DNA of 9,097 bases, taken from JBOFLG01 sp051657745 (GTDB lineage Bacteria; Actinomycetota; Actinomycetes; Actinomycetales; Dermatophilaceae). The position numbers and the translations under genes were made by a program. The stretch is from contig JBOFLG010000082.1 in the NCBI GenBank assembly GCA_051657745.1, positions 1-9,097 of the forward strand. The letters run 5' to 3'. Shown in pieces: positions 5,510-9,097 of this stretch (positions are counted from its first letter, which is position 1; every line of letters begins with the position of its first letter). The notes beneath the pieces are model-generated. The model saw only the letters and a list, made by a program, of their open reading frames with translations, ran no database searches and was not told where the DNA came from.

Positions 5510-5547
5510 CCCGCCCTGCCGTCGGTCTCGGACGAGCCACCGCCGGA
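5510..5547 (+). repeat. 38-bp perfect direct repeat, copy 2
   Basis: Second copy of the 38-bp element at 5437-5474, offset 73 bp. The lack of any mismatch between copies suggests a recent duplication or conversion, or functional constraint. Confidence 0.9.
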
Positions 5548-5672
5548 ACAACAACCAACGGGGGATCACCCTCGTGCACCACCCCACCGGGCGTGACCCC
5601 ACCGCCGGTCTGCGGCGGCATCCGGTGTCGATCGGGGAATGATCTCGCCTCGCCCGACCTTGCATGCTCTGT

Positions 5673-5688
5673 AATTGTGTAAGCAATT
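5673..5688 (+). promoter_or_regulatory. AT-rich promoter/operator candidate before the 190-aa gene
   Basis: AATTG-TGTAAG-CAATT is a 5-bp-arm dyad in an otherwise GC-rich region, ending 14 bp before the ATG at 5703. TTGCAT at 5660-5665 lies just upstream as a possible -35. The gene product has a possible ribbon-helix-helix segment, so autoregulation at this dyad is conceivable but speculative. Confidence 0.35.
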
Positions 5689-5702
5689 CAAGGGAGCAGG
5701 CA

Positions 5703-6275
5703 ATGGGGTCACGAGGATCGTCCGGTTCACACAGCAGTCGACGCAGCGGGCTCGGCCGCTCGGGAGGGTGGCAGCAGGGCGACCTGCCGGCGGCGGATGA
5801 CGCCCGGCGCTGGTTCGTCGGTCGGCTTCCCGAGGCCTGGTTTGACGAGGTCGACGTCACCGTCGACCGCGAGGAGATCACGGTCCTGGGCACGCTCCGT
5901 GATGTGCCGGCCGAGATGGAGCGTGCGGAGGCTGACGGGCGGGTCAGCCGGTTTCGCGCAGAAACCCGCGAAGAGCGCATGGCAATCGCCGACGAGGCCC
6001 AGGCCCAATTCCGGCGCCAAGTCTCCTGGGGCGCTCGGGTCGGCGAGGAGACCACCGTGTTCACCCACCTCGCAGTGCCGGTGATGACCCGGCTGCGCCA
6101 GCCGGAGCGCGCGGTGCTGGACACCCTGGTCGACGCCGGGGTAGCTCGCAGCCGCAGCGACGCGCTCGCCTGGTCGGTGCGGCTGGTCGGAGAGCACGCG
6201 GACCAGTGGCTCGGCGAGCTGCGAGCTGCGATGACCGAGGTCGACAAACTCCGGGCAACAGGACCCACGGTCTGA
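5703..6275 (+). CDS. conserved-looking hypothetical protein with possible ribbon-helix-helix C-terminal segment
   Basis: A 190-aa soluble protein with no signal peptide or membrane segment. I have the impression of similar uncharacterised proteins in actinobacteria but know no function. After a Ser/Gly/Arg-rich tail (1-25) comes DARRWFVGRLPEAWF (33-47) and a strand pair DVTVDREEITVLGTL (51-65). A charged helical part (70-105) with FRAETREERMAIADEAQ follows. The C-terminal part VMTRLRQPERAVLDTLVDAGVARSRSDALAWSVRLV (127-162) is the most suggestive: strand-like VMTRL, helix, turn AGVARS, helix, as in ribbon-helix-helix antitoxin/repressor subunits. ATG 5703 is chosen over an in-frame upstream start at 5664 because of AAGGGAG at 5690-5696. 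A 14-bp hairpin lies 150 bp downstream. Function unknown; a DNA-binding role is inference. Confidence 0.75.
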   Translation: MGSRGSSGSHSSRRSGLGRSGGWQQGDLPAADDARRWFVGRLPEAWFDEVDVTVDREEITVLGTLRDVPAEMERAEADGRVSRFRAETREERMAIADEAQAQFRRQVSWGARVGEETTVFTHLAVPVMTRLRQPERAVLDTLVDAGVARSRSDALAWSVRLVGEHADQWLGELRAAMTEVDKLRATGPTV

Positions 6276-6423
6276 CCGCGACGCCGAGAGTTGGCCCCGG
6301 CGCGCGGTCTCCCGCTGGGACCAGGCCGGCTGCGCCGCGGTCCACATCGCCGCAGCTGGTGTGATCACCCCGGCTCCCGCTCCGTATCTGGCGTTCCGAC
6401 AGCGGTATCAACGCCGCGGCCGG

Positions 6424-6457
6424 ACCACCACCGCCACCGGGTGGTGGCGGTGATGGT
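6424..6457 (+). terminator. hairpin between the two hypothetical genes
   Basis: Arms 6424-6438 and 6443-6457 pair over 15 positions with one mismatch; the inner 9 bp, ACCGCCACC/GGTGGCGGT, are perfect around a GGGT loop. The probable terminator for the 190-aa gene is unusually far (about 150 bp) from its stop. Confidence 0.5.
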
Positions 6458-6492
6458 GGGCTGCGGTGCTCGTGGCGGGGATGGCTCTGGGA

Positions 6493-6520
6493 TCGACGCC
6501 AGCGACCGGTCTGCGAAGAT
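6493..6520 (+). promoter_or_regulatory. candidate promoter for a leaderless 355-aa gene mRNA
   Basis: TCGACG (6493-6498), a 16-bp spacer, then GAAGAT (6515-6520). Seven bases on lies the A of ATG 6527, so the transcript would start on the start codon. No ribosome binding site is visible, which fits leaderless initiation. Confidence 0.45.
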
Positions 6521-6526
6521 CGACCG

Positions 6527-7594
6527 ATGGCGAGAAAGAGCACAGGCACAGGGTCGAGCCGGAAACCACCGCGTCGCAACGCAACCCGGCAAGCGGGTCC
6601 GTCCGGGCGGGTGCAGCGCAGCGCTGGCGCCGGGCATCCAGTGGCCTCGGCCGACGATGGCCTGGCCAAGGTCGTTGAACTCGGAGTGCCACAACCGGAG
6701 CGCACGCCTGGGTTGGCACAGCCAGAGGGCCCGCCCGGATCGCCAACGGACTCGATGGATGGACCGCCCGCACCGGAGTCGGCGGCCGGGGTGGCGCAGT
6801 CGCTGATCGAGCCAGTCGCGCAGGCGCGAACGGCGCTGGATGCCGAGCTGATGGTCTCGCACCTCGTCGGCATGGTGCGGACGGGCGTCGAGGGCGACGC
6901 CGACAATGTGGAGCACACCGTCGACCTGTTGCTGGACCAACTGGTGATCCCCCTGGAGACCATCGGCTCAGCAGGCGCCCTTGCGGTGCTGCGGCTTCTT
7001 TCTCACTACGGCTCGGCGGGCAGCCGAGCGCGGGCGGCGGATGCGGCCGGCCGGCTGGCCGGGTCAGGGGTGGCTGATGTCGCGTGGGCCGGCCGGGTGG
7101 GCCGCCCGGAGTTCCTCCGCGCATGGCGAAACAGCGACCCGTTCGGTTCGCAGGACTCAATGGGCGTGCACTTCACCGACCGGGGCCGCGACCACACCCT
7201 GATGGTGCTCATCGACCACGACCTCGGTGGCGGGCTCAAGGACGCCTGGGTCGCCGAGGGGGCAGAGGCGGGGGCGCTGCGGCAGCGGATCCTCGACACC
7301 CTGGCCGACGAGCCCGACCTGGAGTTCGCCGACCTCGACGTCACCGAGGTGGCGCGCGCGCTGCGGGATGCCGTCGCGGCGCCGCCGTGCCCGGTCGAAC
7401 CAGATCAGGTCGAGGATGTGGCCGCCAACCTCGAGCTGGTCCGGGTCCGGGCCCGGCGCCTGTGCGAGCTGGCCGGTATCGAGCCCACCGAACCGCTGTC
7501 GAGCATGGGCGCCCGGTCGGCTGTCGGCACGCTGCCGCCGAGCGGGCCGACGCCGGCAGCCCGCCGGTCGGGATCGGCACCGGACGTCGGGTAA
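6527..7594 (+). CDS. conserved-looking hypothetical protein, 355 aa
   Basis: I do not assign a function. The first ~30 residues are basic and the next ~60 Pro/Gly-rich (about 1-95, probably disordered). A largely helical core runs from about 98 to 320: LMVSHLVGMVRTGVEG (108-123), TVDLLLDQLVIPLETIGSAGALAVLRLLSHYG (131-162), FLRAWRNSDPFGSQDSMGVHF (196-216), then HTLMVLIDHDLGGGLKDAWVAEG (223-245). The DHDxGGGxKDAW segment looks like a conserved core motif, perhaps a metal or ligand site, but this is a guess. A C-terminal Ser/Pro/Ala tail follows. There is no signal peptide or membrane helix. The start is supported by an appropriately placed -10 rather than a Shine-Dalgarno sequence. It converges with the broken minus-strand gene. 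Third codon positions are strongly GC-rich, so it is a genuine resident-type gene. Confidence 0.8.
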   Translation: MARKSTGTGSSRKPPRRNATRQAGPSGRVQRSAGAGHPVASADDGLAKVVELGVPQPERTPGLAQPEGPPGSPTDSMDGPPAPESAAGVAQSLIEPVAQARTALDAELMVSHLVGMVRTGVEGDADNVEHTVDLLLDQLVIPLETIGSAGALAVLRLLSHYGSAGSRARAADAAGRLAGSGVADVAWAGRVGRPEFLRAWRNSDPFGSQDSMGVHFTDRGRDHTLMVLIDHDLGGGLKDAWVAEGAEAGALRQRILDTLADEPDLEFADLDVTEVARALRDAVAAPPCPVEPDQVEDVAANLELVRVRARRLCELAGIEPTEPLSSMGARSAVGTLPPSGPTPAARRSGSAPDVG

Positions 7595-7678
7595 GGGCGG
7601 CGGCGGGCGCATCGGAGCTCGGACGGTCGGTGGATGCCGACGCTGCTCGGTTCTGCGAGTGCGCTGTTCGGCAGCGGA

Positions 7679-8034
7679 TCAGTAGCCGAAGATGTGCACG
7701 CTGAGCACGTCGACGTTGCTCCGTGGTGACCCGAAGAAGGCGCCCATCCGGCGGACCACCTTCGGGAACGGCTTCTCACGTACTCGGCCGGCCGCGTCGA
7801 ACAGCTCGTTGGGCACGACGAGGAACAGGTGGTTGGCGTTGACGGCGAGGTGCGTCTGCCGACCGTGTGCTGGATGGCGCTCGACTGGGCACCGTGAACG
7901 TGCAGCCGCTCGATCGTCGGCGCCTCGTGCTCCAGGTGCTCGCGAAGTCGGCGCGCCAGAGTGTCGACCCGGTTCAGCTCGTCGGCCTCCGCCGCGTCGG
8001 CCGGTGGCCGCGCATGGTGCCGATACTGGATCAC
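7679..8034 (-). pseudogene. small gene of unknown function interrupted by a single frameshift
   Basis: Two protein-like segments on the minus strand join if one base is restored near 7859-7861. The first (GTG 8034 to about 7862, 58 aa) has helical LARRLREHLEHEAPTIERLHV and GAQSSAIQHTV. The second (7858 to TGA at 7679, 59 aa) has QTHLAVNANHLFLVVPNELF, then KPFPKVVRRMGAFFG and DVLSVHIFGY. Beyond the breakpoint the first frame turns into serine/arginine-rich shadow sequence, and before it the second frame does likewise, which is the signature of a frameshift. Repaired length is about 118 aa. GTG 8034 is the only in-frame start after a TGA upstream; its ribosome binding site is poor. I do not recognise the family. 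The break may be true decay, a sequencing error or programmed frameshifting. Confidence 0.6.
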
Positions 8035-8110
8035 GGGCGGAGCTTCGTAGCTTCATCCGGATCGAGCTACTCGAACGCGGCGCGAGGTGAGGTGCTCGCG
8101 CTGGGCGTCT

Positions 8111-8275
8111 GCGCCAGGGTTTTCGGCGCGGTGACGGGGCGGTGCGCCAGGGTTTTCGGGGCGGTGGCGGGGCGGCGCGGCTCGATGTTCGGGGCGGTGG
8201 CGGGGCGGCGCGGCCCGATGTTCGGGGCGGTGGCGGGGCGGCGCGGCCCGATGATCGGGGCGTCGGCGCGTCATC
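8111..8275. repeat. 33-bp tandem minisatellite, five units
   Basis: Units start at 8111, 8144, 8177, 8210 and 8243. Units 3 and 4 are near identical (GCGGCYCGATGTTCGGGGCG plus GTGGCGGGGCGGC). Units 1-2 begin GCGCCAGGGTTTTC, and the fifth is degenerate at its end. Because 33 is divisible by three, all frames through it stay open and give false 11-aa repeats such as RGPMFGAVAGR (plus) or AAPPPPRTSGR (minus). It lies between the broken minus-strand gene and nrdR. Confidence 0.9.
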
Positions 8276-8337
8276 CTTGCGCTCGTGGTCAGATCGGCGC
8301 ATGATCCAAGATATGGTGGTTACACCGATGTAGTTCG

Positions 8338-8385
8338 TCCACATGTTGTGCACATGACCTGGCCGTCATCCACAGGTTGTGCACA
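8338..8385. promoter_or_regulatory. tandem 17-bp elements upstream of nrdR, probable NrdR boxes
   Basis: TCCACATGTTGTGCACA (8338-8354) and TCCACAGGTTGTGCACA (8369-8385) differ at one base and repeat at 31 bp, about three helical turns. Each has a partly palindromic CAC...GTG core. NrdR binds paired boxes upstream of nrd operons with about this spacing, so autoregulation is the natural reading. The CAC-N5-GTG core is shorter than the NrdR consensus I know. Each element also contains TTGTGCACA, close to the actinobacterial DnaA box TTGTCCACA, so DnaA control is an alternative. Confidence 0.5.
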
Positions 8386-8441
8386 CTGTCATCCACCGCA
8401 GCGTCCACAGATCGCCCGACCAGGAGAGGCCGCGACCCACC

Positions 8442-8957
8442 GTGCACTGCCCGTTTTGCCGCCACACCGACTCGCGCGTCATGGACTCCCGCGCGACCGA
8501 GGACGGTTCCGCGATCCGCCGCCGCCGGCAGTGCCCGGAGTGCGGTCGCCGCTTCACCACCGTCGAGACGGCGGGCCTGTCCGTGGTCAAGCGCTCCGGC
8601 GCTACCGAGCCGTTCAGCCGGGCCAAGGTGCTCGTCGGGGTGCGCAAGGCGTGCCAGGGCCGCCCAGTCACCGAGGACGACCTCGCCCGCCTCGCCCAGC
8701 GTGTGGAGGAGGCCGTCCGGGGTGCTGGGCAGGCCGAAATCGAGGCTCACGAGGTGGGGCTGGCGGTGCTCGAGCCGCTGCGCGCACTCGACGAGGTGGC
8801 CTACCTGCGGTTCGCCAGCGTCTACCAGGCATTCGACTCGCTCGAGGACTTCGAGACGGCCATCACGCTGCTGCGCGTGGAGCGCGACACCGCTGGCTCA
8901 CCCCGCACCATCTCGGATGACGCCCCGAGCGGCGCCCGCGCGGCACCGCCCCCCTAA
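8442..8957 (+). CDS. nrdR: NrdR, transcriptional repressor of ribonucleotide reductase genes
   Basis: NrdR senses ATP/dATP through an ATP-cone and represses ribonucleotide reductase operons. The 171-aa product has the N-terminal zinc ribbon (Cys3, Cys6, Cys31, Cys34 in HCPFCRH and CPECGRRF), the conserved DSR..EDGSAIRRRRQC DNA-contacting part, then the ATP-cone (about 47-137: LSVVKRSGATEPFSRAKV to ALDEVAYLRFASVYQAF). Residues 150-171 are an unconserved Ala/Pro-rich extension. The start is GTG 8442, since every NrdR begins M-x-CPxC; GGAGAGG at 8423-8429 serves as a slightly distant ribosome binding site. The upstream in-frame extension to 8379 would consume the tandem operator repeats. Paired 17-bp elements lie 57-104 bp before the start. 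It is likely transcribed with the following reductase gene. Confidence 0.97.
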   Translation: MHCPFCRHTDSRVMDSRATEDGSAIRRRRQCPECGRRFTTVETAGLSVVKRSGATEPFSRAKVLVGVRKACQGRPVTEDDLARLAQRVEEAVRGAGQAEIEAHEVGLAVLEPLRALDEVAYLRFASVYQAFDSLEDFETAITLLRVERDTAGSPRTISDDAPSGARAAPPP

Positions 8958-9080
8958 TCGTCGCGGCGCACTACCCGCCGCATGCCCGACGGCCGCCGAT
9001 CTACCGGCCGCTGTCGGACCCCCGGAGTAGAACCACCAGCAGGGTTACCCCGCCCCCCGTGGGCAGAAGGAAGGCCACCG

Positions 9081-9097
9081 ATGACCGAGACCGCCAG
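9081..9097 (+). CDS. start of a gene, probably vitamin B12-dependent ribonucleotide reductase (partial)
   Basis: Only five codons are inside the window (MTETA...). GAAGGAAGG at 9066-9074 ends 6 nt before the ATG, an excellent ribosome binding site. In Streptomyces and several other actinobacteria nrdR is followed by nrdJ, the class II adenosylcobalamin-dependent reductase, whose protein commonly begins MTET. The identification therefore rests on position and these few residues. NrdR would regulate it. The gene continues past the window edge. Confidence 0.5.

Larger units (their letters stand above)
4909..5702. other. about 790 bp without a supportable gene
   Basis: Frames are open on both strands but translations are low-complexity and arginine/proline-rich, with no domain and no consistent start signal. 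Contents that can be supported are an imperfect 15-bp tandem repeat (GGTCGAGTCGTGAT / GGTCGGGTCGTGAC near 4966-4995), a strong hairpin (5295-5330), a perfect 38-bp direct repeat (5437-5474, 5510-5547), a small hairpin CCGCCG-GTCTG-CGGCGG (5602-5618) and a promoter-like AT-rich patch before 5703. Confidence 0.5.
6276..6526. other. intergenic spacer with one strong hairpin
   Basis: No gene is supported. It contains the hairpin at 6424-6457 and the promoter of the 355-aa gene at its right edge. Confidence 0.5.

Noticed and set aside
5437..5547. CRISPR array
   Set aside because: Only two repeats with one 35-bp spacer, no further units on either side, no cas genes, and related sequence extends into the spacer side. 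A simple duplication explains it better.
5249..6268. Long minus-strand open frame of 339 codons
   Set aside because: It is antisense to the 190-aa gene and runs through the 38-bp repeats. Its translation is serine/arginine/proline-rich shadow sequence without any domain.
7867..8304. A plus-strand 145-aa repeat protein (RGPMFGAVAGR repeats)
   Set aside because: It is antisense to the broken gene and its regularity comes only from the minisatellite. There is no ribosome binding site or domain.
7679..8353. A 224-aa minus-strand protein running through the minisatellite
   Set aside because: The upstream half is the 33-bp repeat read as AAPPPPR units plus low-complexity arginine-rich sequence, and only the last 59 residues are protein-like. 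A frameshifted shorter gene starting at 8034 fits better.
8338..8410. Replication origin from DnaA-box-like TTGTGCACA motifs
   Set aside because: Only two deviating boxes, no AT-rich unwinding element and no dnaA/dnaN neighbours. A nrd regulatory site is more economical.

Overview
The window looks like a chromosomal segment of a high-GC actinobacterium, most likely from the Mycobacteriales (Gordonia, Rhodococcus or Williamsia type). The main reason is the divergent pair lexA / LysM membrane protein (resembling mycobacterial Rv2719c, ChiZ), followed further along by nrdR. Most genes show GC-rich third codon positions. Genus-level placement is inference.

Left part (1-1675): a SIRT4-like Sir2 NAD-dependent protein deacylase with a proline/alanine/threonine-repeat N-terminus is translationally coupled (ATGA overlap) to a GNAT acetyltransferase of the phosphinothricin/methionine-sulfone acetyltransferase type. 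Both read rightward.

Second part (1676-3398): a poorly coding, accessory-looking stretch. It starts with an AT-rich island. The island holds two copies of a TGTCAAAT/CCAGGGAA block, perhaps an old insertion-sequence end, and one small secreted protein gene of foreign-looking composition. Two strong back-to-back hairpins follow. The rest is about 900 bp with a diverged 40-bp duplicated block and the 3' remnant of what may be an NTF2/SnoaL-like gene.

Third part (3399-4908): the SOS core. lexA reads leftward, and the LysM membrane protein gene reads rightward from the shared 248-bp intergenic region. That region carries one perfect actinobacterial SOS box (TCGAAC-N4-GTTCGA) and one near-perfect box overlapping the probable lexA -35. 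A strong 15-bp hairpin terminates the LysM gene.

Fourth part (4909-8034): in mycobacteria nrdR follows this LysM gene directly, but here about 3.6 kb separate them. The interval holds a long non-coding stretch with an 11-bp-arm hairpin and a perfect 38-bp direct repeat. It then carries two conserved-looking proteins of unknown function (190 and 355 aa) on the plus strand, and a convergent short gene on the minus strand that appears broken by a one-base frameshift.

Right part (8035-9097): a five-unit 33-bp minisatellite, two nearly identical 17-bp palindromic elements 31 bp apart (probable NrdR boxes), then nrdR itself. The start of a gene opening MTETA closes the window, consistent with the B12-dependent ribonucleotide reductase nrdJ. 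Overall the window joins the SOS regulator, an SOS-type cell-division/cell-wall gene and the dNTP-supply regulator, with variable DNA inserted on both sides of the SOS core. I found no complete new system that I could defend. The best leads are the broken minus-strand gene, the secreted protein in the AT-rich island with its tandem hairpins, and the repeats.
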